Source: Mucilaginibacter rubeus
GTDB lineage: Bacteria; Bacteroidota; Bacteroidia; Sphingobacteriales; Sphingobacteriaceae
DNA length: 64,000 nt
NCBI RefSeq assembly: GCF_003286415.2
Contig: NZ_CP043450.1
Coordinates: 1,302,001-1,366,000, forward strand
Direction of reading: 5' to 3'
In this document: positions 18,432 to 28,000 of the stretch, in pieces
Layout of the letters: each line of letters opens with the position of its first letter
Position numbering within the stretch: the stretch's first letter is position 1
Notes under the pieces: generated by a model
Seen by the model: the letters and a program-made list of their open reading frames with translations, nothing else
Database searches by the model: none
Told to the model about the DNA's origin: nothing
Made by a program: the position numbers and the translations under genes

Positions 18432-19457
18432 TTAGTTAGGATATGGTTTCATTTTTCCACATGAACAAACACAATTTGGATCATTAACGCCCATCTTTTT
18501 CAGGAAAAACTGGTAAAAGCCAATCCTGTCGTTCATGTTGTACATATTTTCGCCTTTATTACACTCTACGTCTCCGTTCACGATGTTGATAGTCATGCCA
18601 AAGCCTGGTGTACGGCCAGCGGCCTTATCTTCTGCATTAGGTTGCCATTTGCCCGTCATAACATCATGTGCCGATGGCTTATGCGTTTGAGGGGTCATCC
18701 AGAAATAAATAGCTGTTTTAAAAGCCATTACCGGGTCGGTTTCCACTAACTCAGGGTTTTGCAGCAGTATTTTATCATCGCCTAAAATACAGTCAGAAGC
18801 ATAGCCATAGTTGCCATTGTAGCTTAGCTGCATTGGTCCGCGGCCATAGTATTTTTTACCGGCAACAGGTGGATATTCATCATTTTCGGCAATGTAGGGG
18901 AGACTGGTATTACTTTCGTGGATCAGCATCAAACCGTCAGTATAAGAGGCATTCATGCCGTGGCGGGTTTCATGGGCAATGTGTGCGAAAAAGGCCGCGA
19001 GTTCTTTTTTATTTACATCGGCGCTGTATTCGGTACAGAAATTACCGTAATCAATGGTGTAGGTGCTATCGGGTTTAGCCTTAGCCCATTCCTCGTTCCA
19101 GTCAACATCCTGACGTACAATGGCGCTTTTGTTTGTTTTTTTATCGGTACGCACCAACTGGTAAACAGATGTTGCCCGGCGGGTTACTTTTACTTTGATC
19201 ATGCCCAGCTCATCGGCTGCTTTAATAAAGGAAGCGTAGGTGTAAAATTTATCGCGCTGCGGAAATAGATCATTGAATTGTTTTTCGCTCAGTAAACTGG
19301 CTATACTTACTTTAGGAGGAACTGGTTTATCTGACACCGCCTTATTACTGTCGCTGCCACTGCTATTTTTACTGTTTCCGCCGCAGCTAAAACCGGTTGA
19401 AAGTAGAATTACAAGGGAGAGGCAAAGAAGCTTAGATGATAATATGATCGATTTCAT
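18432..19457 (-). CDS. Glycoside hydrolase family 19 chitinase-like lipoprotein
   Basis: This 341-residue lipoprotein has a signal ending in a lipobox-like TGFSC (Cys25), then a Ser/Asn-rich linker. The GH19 catalytic domain runs from about residue 60 to 320. The catalytic glutamate is in [13 protein letters not shown], followed by the family block [19 protein letters not shown] and [13 protein letters not shown]19 enzymes cleave chitin or chitosan and some cleave peptidoglycan. Surface or periplasmic anchoring would suit fungal or insect chitin use. Six cysteines near the C terminus (CVCSCG) are unusual and may bind metal or form disulphides. It is monocistronic. Confidence 0.9.
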   Translation of the reverse strand: MKSIILSSKLLCLSLVILLSTGFSCGGNSKNSSGSDSNKAVSDKPVPPKVSIASLLSEKQFNDLFPQRDKFYTYASFIKAADELGMIKVKVTRRATSVYQLVRTDKKTNKSAIVRQDVDWNEEWAKAKPDSTYTIDYGNFCTEYSADVNKKELAAFFAHIAHETRHGMNASYTDGLMLIHESNTSLPYIAENDEYPPVAGKKYYGRGPMQLSYNGNYGYASDCILGDDKILLQNPELVETDPVMAFKTAIYFWMTPQTHKPSAHDVMTGKWQPNAEDKAAGRTPGFGMTINIVNGDVECNKGENMYNMNDRIGFYQFFLKKMGVNDPNCVCSCGKMKPYPN

Positions 19458-19696
19458 GGGTTTAACACTAAGTATGTTAGATGATGTTACTAATGCAAGT
19501 TTAAGCTAACATTTTAAAAATTACACTTCATTAGCAAAAAATATGCTAATTGCTATGAAATACAAATTTTAAGATGATAGCTTTGGAATAACAGTAATCA
19601 TGAAAAAAAGATTTTGCAGGCTTTATTTAATTTGCTGATAGCCAGCATAGCTGTTTTTTGTAACCAGATTGTTGTGGTTTAATTGTTAAATTAAGC

Positions 19697-20245
19697 ATGA
19701 AAATATATACTAAAACGGGCGATAAGGGGTTTACCTCATTAATTGGTGGTACCCGTGTGCCCAAGCATCATATCCGGATTGAAAGTTATGGAACCGTTGA
19801 CGAACTAAACTCGTACATAGGGTTAATTCGCGATCAGGATATTGACGCGAATGATAAGGAGGTATTGAAGCAGATACAGGACAGATTGTTTACTATTGGA
19901 TCATCACTGGCGGCAGATCCGGAGCGCTCAAAAATGGTTATTCCGGACTTGTACCTGAGCGATGTGGAAGCATTGGAAACGGAGATAGACAACATGAACG
20001 AAAAACTGCCGCCGCTAAAACATTTTATTTTGCCCGGTGGTAGTAATGTTATTTCATTTTGCCATATTGCAAGATGCGTTTGTCGCCGTGCCGAAAGGAT
20101 CACCGTTCAGCTTGCCGAAGAGAGTACAGTTGATGAAAAAGTGAATATTTATCTGAACAGGTTGAGTGATTACCTGTTCATTTTGGCCCGCAAAATTGCA
20201 AATGTTAATAAAATAGCTGAAAATCAGTGGATACCACGGGTTTAA
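19697..20245 (+). CDS. Cob(I)yrinic acid a,c-diamide adenosyltransferase, PduO type
   Basis: This 182-residue ATP:cob(I)alamin adenosyltransferase makes adenosylcobalamin. The N-terminal ATP-binding motif is KTGDKGFTSLIGG, followed by SYGTVDELNSYIG. The C-terminal signature RCVCRRAERITVQL binds the cofactor and triphosphate. It is complete, starting at the first Met. No other cobalamin gene lies nearby, consistent with a salvage role. Confidence 0.96.
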   Translation: MKIYTKTGDKGFTSLIGGTRVPKHHIRIESYGTVDELNSYIGLIRDQDIDANDKEVLKQIQDRLFTIGSSLAADPERSKMVIPDLYLSDVEALETEIDNMNEKLPPLKHFILPGGSNVISFCHIARCVCRRAERITVQLAEESTVDEKVNIYLNRLSDYLFILARKIANVNKIAENQWIPRV

Positions 20246-20286
20246 AAAATTGAAAAAAAATATTGATATTCAATTTGAAAATGTTA

Positions 20287-20294
20287 TACTTTTG
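20287..20294 (+). promoter_or_regulatory. Candidate -7 box for the DUF2795 gene
   Basis: TACTTTTG matches TAnnTTTG, and a TTG at 20263-20265 lies 21 nt upstream, within the usual Bacteroidetes spacing. The gene starts 46 nt downstream. Confidence 0.5.
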
Positions 20295-20339
20295 CGAAAA
20301 AGCAAATTTTACTGAAAATTATAAATATAAATAAAAACG

Positions 20340-20561
20340 ATGTATTGGACACTTGAACTGGCATCGCACCTGGAAGATGCACCATGGCCCGCAACAAAAG
20401 ACGAATTAATTGATTATGCTATCCGTTCAGGCGCTCCTGTTGAGGTTATCGAAAACCTTCAGGCACTTGAAGATGATGGCGAACCGTACGAAAACATAGA
20501 AGAGATCTGGCCGGATTATCCGACTAAAGACGACTTCTTTTTTAACGAAGACGAGTATTAA
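20340..20561 (+). CDS. Small acidic DUF2795 protein
   Basis: This 73-residue acidic protein matches the DUF2795 pattern common in Bacteroidetes: WTLELASHLEDAPWPATKDE, then LIDYAIRSGAPVEVIENLQ, and an Asp/Glu-rich end. The function is unknown. It has its own promoter-like box and a strong terminator, so it is a single-gene unit, and a short conserved gene with such signals is likely well expressed. Confidence 0.88.
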   Translation: MYWTLELASHLEDAPWPATKDELIDYAIRSGAPVEVIENLQALEDDGEPYENIEEIWPDYPTKDDFFFNEDEY

Positions 20562-20571
20562 TCACGATAAT

Positions 20572-20598
20572 AAAACCCTTAGCAATAAGGGTTTTTTT
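20572..20598 (+). terminator. Intrinsic terminator of the DUF2795 gene
   Basis: AACCCTT (20574-20580) and AAGGGTT (20587-20593) enclose AGCAAT and are followed by a run of T. Confidence 0.85.
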
Positions 20599-20668
20599 GT
20601 TAACCACTACTTTTTGGAATGATTTTAGTATAGGTGAATTCACATTTACTTAATTAAAAACATACAAA

Positions 20669-20818
20669 ATGAGAGGTTTACTGTACATCATCGCTGTTAT
20701 CCTTGTTATAGGATGGCTGTTCGGAGCATTTATTCACCCGTTTGGAGGTGGTTTGATTCACATACTATTAGTGATAGCAATCATATCGGTGCTTTTAGGT
20801 GTGATCAGACGGGCATAA
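20669..20818 (+). CDS. Small two-helix membrane protein (lmo0937-like)
   Basis: A 49-residue protein begins MRGLLYIIAVILVIGWLFGA and continues FIHPFGGGLIHILLVIAIIS to a basic end (RRA). It has two hydrophobic helices with a glycine-rich turn and a positive C terminus, like the small lmo0937-type proteins widespread in Bacteroidetes and Firmicutes. Function is unknown; a membrane or stress role is usually proposed. A terminator follows within 30 bp. Confidence 0.85.
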   Translation: MRGLLYIIAVILVIGWLFGAFIHPFGGGLIHILLVIAIISVLLGVIRRA

Positions 20819-20844
20819 CAATTTTAACCTTGTATTGCAAATAG

Positions 20845-20877
20845 AAAAAGCCACGGCTGTTATAGCTGTGGCTTTTT
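20845..20877. terminator. Bidirectional terminator overlapping the end of ispD
   Basis: AAAAAGCCAC (20845-20854) pairs with GTGGCTTTTT (20868-20877). The ispD stop codon (20860-20862) lies in the loop, so the minus-strand codons for the final Lys-Pro-Gln-Leu form one arm. It serves the small membrane gene from the other side. Confidence 0.85.
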
Positions 20878-21573
20878 GTTTAATAACAGTTCGGCAATAG
20901 CAATATCTTCAGGGAAAGTGATCTTGATATTACTGTGATCACCCTCGGTAAGTTTTATTTCGGCGCCGTATTGTTCAACAACACTGGCATCATCCGTGAA
21001 TGTACTATTGAAAGGCTGCTCGTAGGCTTTTTTTAACAGTGACGCTTTAAAAGTTTGCGGGGTTTGCACCAGGTAAATCTCGTCCCTGATTAAACTAACC
21101 GATTTACCATCTCTTACCTGTCGTATCGAATCGCGGCTTTTAACGGCTACTACGGCCGTTCCGTGCTCAGCGGCGCATCGATAGGCGTCGTCGATAATTG
21201 CTGGCGATACAAGCGGACGTACGGCATCCTGTACGGCTACAAGGGCATCAGTATCGGTAATGAGATCAAGTCCCTGCTTAACGGAGTGAAAGCGGGTTTC
21301 GCCACCGCTAACCAACTGGTGGGGGATGGTGAAAGAATATTCCTCAATCAGCTGCTGCCAATAAGTATGATAGGCTTCGGGTAAAACCAGTATAATGCCC
21401 GGCTTAAATGCTGACTGCTCAAAGGCCTCAATTGTGTGCATCAGCACCGGCTTGCCATTAAGTAATAAAAACTGTTTAGGCAGGTTCGATTGCATCCGGC
21501 TGCCCGAACCGCCGGCTACTATGATGACGTAATTAAGGTGATTAGAGTTTAGAGATTGGAGGTTAGAAGCCAT
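20860..21573 (-). CDS. ispD: 2-C-methyl-D-erythritol 4-phosphate cytidylyltransferase
   Basis: This 237-residue enzyme makes CDP-ME in the non-mevalonate isoprenoid pathway. The nucleotide-binding loop is VAGGSGSRMQ at about residues 20-29, followed by KQFLLLNGKPVLMHT, VAVQDAVRPLVS and TDDASVVEQYG. The first 13-14 residues (MASNLQSLNSNHL) are an extension compared with the family, which usually begins right at the YVIIVAGGSG strand. They are encoded by a TCTAACCTCCAATCTCTAA-type word array like those found in gaps elsewhere in the window. No start codon lies between the array and the first strand. The gene is alone on its transcript. Confidence 0.96.
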   Translation of the reverse strand: MASNLQSLNSNHLNYVIIVAGGSGSRMQSNLPKQFLLLNGKPVLMHTIEAFEQSAFKPGIILVLPEAYHTYWQQLIEEYSFTIPHQLVSGGETRFHSVKQGLDLITDTDALVAVQDAVRPLVSPAIIDDAYRCAAEHGTAVVAVKSRDSIRQVRDGKSVSLIRDEIYLVQTPQTFKASLLKKAYEQPFNSTFTDDASVVEQYGAEIKLTEGDHSNIKITFPEDIAIAELLLNKKPQL

Positions 21574-21601
21574 TTGCTTTTATTGAGAATTGGAGATCAC
21601 T

Positions 21602-21717
21602 ATGTCATTGCGAGCGATAGCGTGGCAATCGCACACTATACAGGGCAGCCCGGGAGAAACGCGTGCGATTGCTTCGTCGCTTCTCTGCGCAATCCCCGCA
21701 GCTCCTCGCAGTGACAT
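21602..21717. repeat. CATTGCGAG-ended palindromic repeat
   Basis: ATGTCATTGCGAG at the left and CTCGCAGTGACAT at the right, with an inner GCAATCGCAC/GTGCGATTGC pair around ACTATACAGGGC. Related to elements at 37268 and 50079. It lies between ispD and queA. Confidence 0.75.
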
Positions 21718-21750
21718 GATGGTACATGGTCAAAACTACCACAAAAAAAA

Positions 21751-21795
21751 TGAGATATGAAACCGTAGTCTCATATCTCAAATCTTATATCTCAC
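21751..21795. repeat. TGAGATATGA word palindrome
   Basis: TGAGATATGA (21751-21760) and TCATATCTCA (21771-21780) are perfectly inverted, and a third word (TTATATCTCA) follows. It lies just after the queA stop and could end that transcript, but the T tail is poor. Confidence 0.6.
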
Positions 21796-21806
21796 ACCTA
21801 ATAATA

Positions 21807-22856
21807 TTAGATGATCAGCATCGCGTCGCCGTAGCTGTAGAAGCGGTATTTTTCTTTTACTGCTATTTCGTAAGCGTTCATTACGTTTTCGTAGCCACCA
21901 AATGCCGCGATCATCATCAACAAGGTTGACTCTGGGGTGTGGAAGTTGGTGATCATTGAGTTTGCAATACTAAAGTCGTATGGCGGGAATATAAACTTGC
22001 TGGTCCAGTCGTTAGCTGCTTTCAATGTTTTGTTTGCAGATACAGCCGATTCGATGGTACGCATTGAAGTAGTACCAACGGCACAGATGCGCGCTTTACG
22101 CTCAATACCGCGGTTTACGATATCAGCTTGTCTTTGCTCGATAATGAATTGCTCCGAATCCATTTTGTGTTTGGTTAAATCCTCAACCTCAACCGGGCGG
22201 AAAGTGCCTAAACCAACGTGTAATGTAACCTCGGCAAAATCAACACCTTTTAGTTCAAGGCGTTTCATTAGTTCACGGCTGAAGTGTAAGCCTGCAGTAG
22301 GGGCAGCAACAGCACCTTCGTGTTTAGCAAAAATGGTTTGGTAACGCTCCTTATCTTCGGCAGTAGCTTTACGTTTAATGTATTTTGGAAGCGGTGTTTC
22401 GCCCAAAATTTCAACGTTACGACGGAATTCTTCGTCGGTACCGTCAAACAGGAAGCGGATGGTACGGCCACGTGAAGTAGTGTTATCCACAACCTCGGCA
22501 ATCAGCAAATCGTCGTCGCCGAAATATAATTTATTACCTACGCGTATTTTACGGGCCGGATCAACCAGTACATCCCATAAGCGCAATTCTTTGTTCAATT
22601 CGCGAAGCAAAAATACTTCGATAGTGGCACCTGTTTTTTCTTTGTTGCCATATAAACGGGCAGGGAAAACTTTGGTGTTATTAAGGATCATTACATCCTT
22701 ATCATGAAAGTAATCCAGCACGTCTTTAAATATTTTATGCTCAATTTTGCCTGAATCTTTGTGTAAAACCATTAAACGTGATTCATCGCGAGTGGCAGAG
22801 GGTGTATGGGCGATAAGGGATTCAGGTAAGTTAAATTTAAATTGAGATAATTTCAT
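21807..22856 (-). CDS. queA: S-adenosylmethionine:tRNA ribosyltransferase-isomerase
   Basis: This 349-residue enzyme transfers and isomerises the ribosyl group of SAM onto 7-aminomethyl-7-deazaguanine in tRNA, giving epoxyqueuosine. Family blocks are [32 protein letters not shown] and [15 protein letters not shown]. It starts [16 protein letters not shown], matching the family. Other queuosine genes are not nearby. A TACATTTG box lies about 28 nt upstream. Confidence 0.97.
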   Translation of the reverse strand: MKLSQFKFNLPESLIAHTPSATRDESRLMVLHKDSGKIEHKIFKDVLDYFHDKDVMILNNTKVFPARLYGNKEKTGATIEVFLLRELNKELRLWDVLVDPARKIRVGNKLYFGDDDLLIAEVVDNTTSRGRTIRFLFDGTDEEFRRNVEILGETPLPKYIKRKATAEDKERYQTIFAKHEGAVAAPTAGLHFSRELMKRLELKGVDFAEVTLHVGLGTFRPVEVEDLTKHKMDSEQFIIEQRQADIVNRGIERKARICAVGTTSMRTIESAVSANKTLKAANDWTSKFIFPPYDFSIANSMITNFHTPESTLLMMIAAFGGYENVMNAYEIAVKEKYRFYSYGDAMLII

Positions 22857-22883
22857 GCTTGTTTTTATGAATTTTCAAGGGCG

Positions 22884-22891
22884 CAAATGTA
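22884..22891 (-). promoter_or_regulatory. Candidate -7 box for queA
   Basis: The minus strand reads TACATTTG, matching TAnnTTTG. The -33 region is AT-rich without a clear TTTG. Confidence 0.4.
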
Positions 22892-23117
22892 CGAAATTTT
22901 TTTGTTAATTTAACAGATTTTTTTAAGAAGGGTTTTAATTACACTACTGTTATATTAATTAAAAAATACTGTAACTTAAATCACCCGCTGTTGTCTAAAA
23001 AATATCAGCAGGTTGTTAAATGTTTTAGGAATAATAACACCAGCTATTTTATTACCTCCAGGCGCTTTTTTACCGTGCAATAAAGGTTGATTAACAAGTA
23101 AGATCAAAATAAGTTAT

Positions 23118-24365
23118 ATGCTTTTTTTAAAACTTTTAAGGGAAAGTTTTTTGTTTGCGGGCGACGCCCTGCGGCAGAACAAAACACGTACGTTGCTATC
23201 CTTGCTGGGGGTAACCATTGGTATATTTACGATCATTGCTGTTCAGTCGGCAGTTGATACGCTGCGCAATAACCTGCAAACCAGTGTTAATAAGCTGGGT
23301 AATAACAGTATCTATGTGCAAAAATGGCCCTGGGTAGGCGGTAGTGATTTCCCCTGGTGGAAGTATCTGCAACGGCCGGAGTCTGATCTTCGTGACTTTA
23401 ATGAGCTCTCGCGTCGTATTACCACAGCCGAAGCCTTATCATATGAAATAAACATCGATAACCGTACCATCAAATATAAAAGTAACACGGTTGAAGGCGC
23501 CCAGGTTGATGCCGCATCGGCAGATCACGACAAAACCTGGAATTTTGATTTTGAAAGCGGCAGGTATTTCACGGACATGGAATCAAAAACCGGCGCGCCG
23601 ATAACCAATATTGGCTATGATATAGCACAAAACCTTTTCCCTGATGGTGACGCTGTTGGTAAGCAGATTAAAGTAATGGGACGTTATGTTACCGTTGTGG
23701 GCGTGTTTTCAAAGCAGGGTAAGGATATGCTGGGCATCTCGACAGATAAAGAGGTGTTACTGCCTCTTAACTTTGCCCGCAATTTAATTGATATTCAAAG
23801 CTCTAAATATGGGCCATCCATCATCGTGCGCGGCAAAAAAGGTATCCCTACCGATGATGTTGAGAGCGAGATTAAAGGTCTGATGCGTTCTATCAGGAGG
23901 TTAAGGCCCGGTGCGGATGATAATTTTTCATTGAACCGTACTACCATGATCACCCAGCAACTTGATGACTTGTTTAAGGTTGTTAATATAGCGGGTGCTA
24001 TTATCGGCGGTTTTTCTATCCTGGTAGGTGGCTTCGGGATAGCTAATATCATGTTCGTGTCGGTAAAGGAACGTACCAATATCATCGGCATACAAAAATC
24101 ATTAGGCGCTAAAAACTATTTCATATTATTGCAGTTTTTAATTGAGTCGGTATTGCTTTGTTTTGTAGGGGGGATCATCGGGTTGCTTTTCGTATATCTC
24201 GGTACGTTTGCCGTCAAGGCGGCGTTAGATGTACAGGTAATACTTGATGCCGCTAACATTTCAAGAGGTTTGAGCTACTCAATTATTATAGGTGTAATAG
24301 CTGGTATCATCCCTGCTTATTCAGCGTCAAGGCTTGATCCGGTTGAAGCCATCCGTACAAACTAA
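23118..24365 (+). CDS. MacB/FtsX-type ABC transporter permease
   Basis: This 415-residue permease has the MacB layout: an N-terminal transmembrane helix (TLLSLLGVTIGIFTIIAVQSA, about 27-47), a large periplasmic MacB_PCD domain (about 50-270), then three C-terminal helices of the FtsX core, with GIANIMFVSVKERTNIIGIQ and ending in PAYSASRLDPVEAIR. Substrates of such systems range from lipoproteins to peptides and macrolides, and none can be assigned here. No ATPase gene is adjacent; the ATPase at 13927 is of the matching class. A DUF3347 lipoprotein follows after 7 bp. Confidence 0.93.
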   Translation: MLFLKLLRESFLFAGDALRQNKTRTLLSLLGVTIGIFTIIAVQSAVDTLRNNLQTSVNKLGNNSIYVQKWPWVGGSDFPWWKYLQRPESDLRDFNELSRRITTAEALSYEINIDNRTIKYKSNTVEGAQVDAASADHDKTWNFDFESGRYFTDMESKTGAPITNIGYDIAQNLFPDGDAVGKQIKVMGRYVTVVGVFSKQGKDMLGISTDKEVLLPLNFARNLIDIQSSKYGPSIIVRGKKGIPTDDVESEIKGLMRSIRRLRPGADDNFSLNRTTMITQQLDDLFKVVNIAGAIIGGFSILVGGFGIANIMFVSVKERTNIIGIQKSLGAKNYFILLQFLIESVLLCFVGGIIGLLFVYLGTFAVKAALDVQVILDAANISRGLSYSIIIGVIAGIIPAYSASRLDPVEAIRTN

Positions 24366-24372
24366 CATTGAT

Positions 24373-24912
24373 ATGAAAACAATTAAAGGATTTTGCTTTT
24401 TAGCGGCTTTGGCTGCCGCAACCGCTTGTAACCAGCCAGCCAAACAACAGGACTCAACTAAAGCAGATTCAACCGCAACCAACGCTGCTAAACCCGCCGA
24501 AACACAGGTTGCAGCCGATACTGCTAATACAAGTGATGTTTTGAAAGCTTATATTGCTTTAAAAGATGAGTTTATTAAATCAGACGTAGCGGGAATTAAA
24601 ACTGCTGCTACCGATCTGGAAGGTAAACTTTCAGGCATTAAAGGTTGCACCGAAACAGCTACCGTAGCCCATCAGATAACAACAGCTGCCGATATTAAAG
24701 CACAGCGCGACGCGTTTTTGGTATTAAGTAAAGATGTGATCGCCTTAGTAAAAGGAGCTAAACTGAAATCAGCACCAATTTACGTGGATTTTTGCCCTAT
24801 GGCCGATGGCGGGAAAGGTGGCTACTGGCTTTCATCAACCAAACCTATCGTAAATCCATATTTTCCGGAACACATGAAAGAGTGCGGATCGGTTAAAGAG
24901 CAGATTAATTAA
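24373..24912 (+). CDS. DUF3347 lipoprotein
   Basis: From the ATG at 24373 this is a 179-residue lipoprotein with a signal ending AATAC (Cys near residue 19) and a Lys/Ala/Thr-rich linker. A DUF3347 domain follows (about residues 60-179): VLKAYIALKDEFIKSD, then YVDFCPMADGGKGGYWLSS and NPYFPEHMKECGSV. DUF3347 is often found in periplasmic metal-efflux adaptors and has conserved Cys, Met and His-type ligands, so copper or heavy-metal binding is a reasonable guess. It is 7 bp behind the permease and probably cotranscribed. Confidence 0.86.
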   Translation: MKTIKGFCFLAALAAATACNQPAKQQDSTKADSTATNAAKPAETQVAADTANTSDVLKAYIALKDEFIKSDVAGIKTAATDLEGKLSGIKGCTETATVAHQITTAADIKAQRDAFLVLSKDVIALVKGAKLKSAPIYVDFCPMADGGKGGYWLSSTKPIVNPYFPEHMKECGSVKEQIN

Positions 24913-24955
24913 GTTGAACCCTGATTTTCACGATTGAAGGATTTCATGATATTTT

Positions 24956-24984
24956 AAAGCGATAGGAAGTACCTATCGCTTTTT
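24956..24984. terminator. Intrinsic terminator after the DUF3347 gene
   Basis: AAAGCGATAGG (24956-24966) pairs with CCTATCGCTTT (24972-24982) around AAGTA, followed by T residues. It also separates the convergent kinase gene. Confidence 0.9.
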
Positions 24985-25004
24985 ATTTTGATGGGGTTGA
25001 TCGA

Positions 25005-25047
25005 ATAGATAAATCCGAAATCGAACATCCCAAATCCGAAATCAAGC
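25005..25047. repeat. Short array of AAATCCGAAATC words
   Basis: AAATCCGAAATCGAACATCC and CAAATCCGAAATCAAGC are tandem degenerate words next to the kinase stop. They extend a few bases into the last codons. Confidence 0.55.
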
Positions 25048-28000
25048 TGATTGCCTGATATGTTTTGCCAGCTTGCTGTATAGTATTTCGGGAACAAAAG
25101 GTTTGGTAAGATAATCGCACATGCCGGCTTCAAGGGCTTGTTGATAGGTTTCGGGCATGGCATCGGCAGTGAGCGCTATAACTGGTATATCCGGGTGCGA
25201 TTGCCTGATGATGGCTGTGGCTTCAAACCCGTTCATTACCGGCATTTGTAAATCCATAATGATCAGATCGTACGTATTGTGGTTAACCATATCAACGGCT
25301 ATCTTTCCGTTTAAAGCCTCCTGCACCTGCGCGTTCCATCGTTTTAAGAACCTGCCGGCTATCATCAGGTTCATTTTGTTGTCATCTACCACTAAAATGT
25401 TCATGCCCTGCAGGTTATTATCTGTAACCGGTGCCGGGGCAACTTCAGGTTTGGGAGTCGCAATTGCTGGCGCAACTGCAAAGTTTATTGAAAAACAAAA
25501 GGTGGTGCCCTTACCCAATTCGCTGGAAACAGCAATGGTGCTGTTATGTAGTTCTATCAATCGCTTGGTGATAGCTAAACCTAAACCGGTGCCACCATAG
25601 TCGTTATTGATTACCTGCTGATCTTGCATAAAAGGATCAAAAACAATATTAAAGCTTTCTGGCGAAATGCCGATACCGGTATCTGTAACTGCAAATTTGA
25701 TAGTAACGGTGTTTTCGGTTGTTACATCTTTATCCAGCCGGATAGTAACTTTACCGTTATGCGTAAACTTAATGGCATTGCTAATGAGATTGTTGAGCAC
25801 CTGGCTCAGGCGCATAGCATCGCCCATTAAATCTGCGGGAATAGTATCGTCTGCTATTAGCTCAAGCGTTAACGCTTTCTCCGCAGCCCTTGATTCAAAT
25901 GATTGCTTGATCTTGCGGATCAACTGATGGATGTTGAACCTTGAATTATTAAGCTCGAGTTTACCTGCTTCTATCTTATTGTAATCTAAAATATCATTAA
26001 TGATGGCCAGCAGGTTCTCGCCCGAAAATTTAAGCGTGTTCAGGTATTCCATCTGTTCGGGCCGCGGATCCTGATCAAGCAGCAGGTTGGTTGAACCAAT
26101 AACCGCGTTCATTGGCGTACGGATCTCATGGCTCATGATAGATAGAAACTCCGATTTAAACTTGGATGATTTTTCGGCCATTTCTTTGGCCCAGATCAGC
26201 TCCTGCTGTGCTTTTTGCTGATCGGTAATATCCTCGCCAATGCTGGTAGTTTCTTTAATATCACCATTCTCATCATAAAAAACCGTGTTTTGCCAGCTGA
26301 TGATCCGTTGTTCTCCGTTCCGGCAGATGATAGGGTTTATAAAATGAGGTAAAATGGCGTTGTTGGCAAACCAACTCTTCAAAAAGTCTTTCAAGTCATC
26401 AGGTATGAAGTTGTCCATCCAGTTCATACCTATCAGTTCTTGTTGTTTGTAGCCAACAAGTTTGGCTAAATATTTATTACAGAAAGTTATTGTCCCGTCG
26501 CCGTCAACGGTAATAGCTATCATGTTTATTTTTTCCAGTACAGATTTGTATTTGTTTTCGGCACTTCTGAAATCAAGTTCGGCCTGTTTGCGTTCGGTGA
26601 TATCCTGAAGTGTGCCTATGATTTTACGAACGCTGCCGTCCTCATTATAAAGGCGCTTGCCCGCAATAATGCTCAGGTATTTTAAATTACCACGAGGGGT
26701 TATAATACGGTATTCGTGCGATGAATCCATGGTGTTGGCATCGCTTTGGAGCAGTTTCCTGATGATGTTTTTATCATTTGGATGTACGTATTTAAGCAGC
26801 AGGTTTACAAAGGTTTTGCGATACAATGAGGTGTCCTGCCCAAGCTCATAAATATTATTCAACTCATCCGACCAGCTAAGGTTGCCTGTAGATACATCAT
26901 ATTTCCAGTTGCCAATCTTCGCTATGGCCTGGGCTTCCATAAGTTCAAGCTGACTTAGTTTTACGGCCTTATCGGCCAGGCGGGCTTCAGTTATATCCTG
27001 GATGATACCAAAGGTACGGGTTCCCGAGCCTGTGCCTGATCTTAATTCCTTTTCGCCTCGTTGTATCCTGATGTATTTTAACTTGCCCGCAGGGGTAATG
27101 AATTTATGCTCAAACTTGTTTTGACTGGTGCTGCGGATAGCATTAAGATACTGAAAGGTATTCTCTCTGTCGTCGGGGTGAACAAGGGATATGTAGTAGT
27201 GAAAGCGGTTCATCCCTCCCGGGATAGCCTCAATCTCAAGCAAATCATTCAAATTGGCCGACCAATGGGTTTCCTTGCTTTCATGATCATACCACCAGTT
27301 GCCTATTTTAGCAATGTTCTGAGCTTCCAGCAGTAAACTTTCGTTTTCTTTTAAAGCCAGTTCATATTTTTTTTGCTCAGTAATGTCAACAACCGAGGCC
27401 GAGATCCGGCCGGTGTAAGTACCATCACTATCGAAAACAGGGGTAAAGTTGGCTATAAACCAGTGGCCGCTATCATAATCTGACGGAAACTCAACCGACG
27501 TAGGTTTACGGTTTGCCATGACGTAGTTTAAGGCCATATCATACTTATGGGCTTTTTGAGGGCCTACAACCATGTCAAGTGTTTTACCGATAGCCACCCT
27601 TGGGTCTACCGCACGTTCGGTAAGTTCATTAAACCAAACGTTTCGGCAAATCTTGGTTTCATCAAACTCAAAGATGATATCGTTAAGCGAATTGATAAGT
27701 GCGTGAAGATGCTTACGGTGTTCCCGAAGCTCGGCGTCGTTTTGCATCAGGTTGTTATTAAGCTCCATTACGTTATCAACTGCTCTTTTTAGCTGGTATT
27801 GATATGCCATCACCACCAGGAATGATACGTAAGCTATTAGCGTAAAAACAAGAATGAGCACCACAAGCACCGTGGACGATATAACTGGCTTTGTCGCCAT
27901 AAAATAGGCAATCACAATTGCAGCAAGATTAGCTTCGCTTATAATGATAAATTCACGACGCTTTCTGCAGAAGAGGGTTAGCGCGATGAAAATAGTTATT

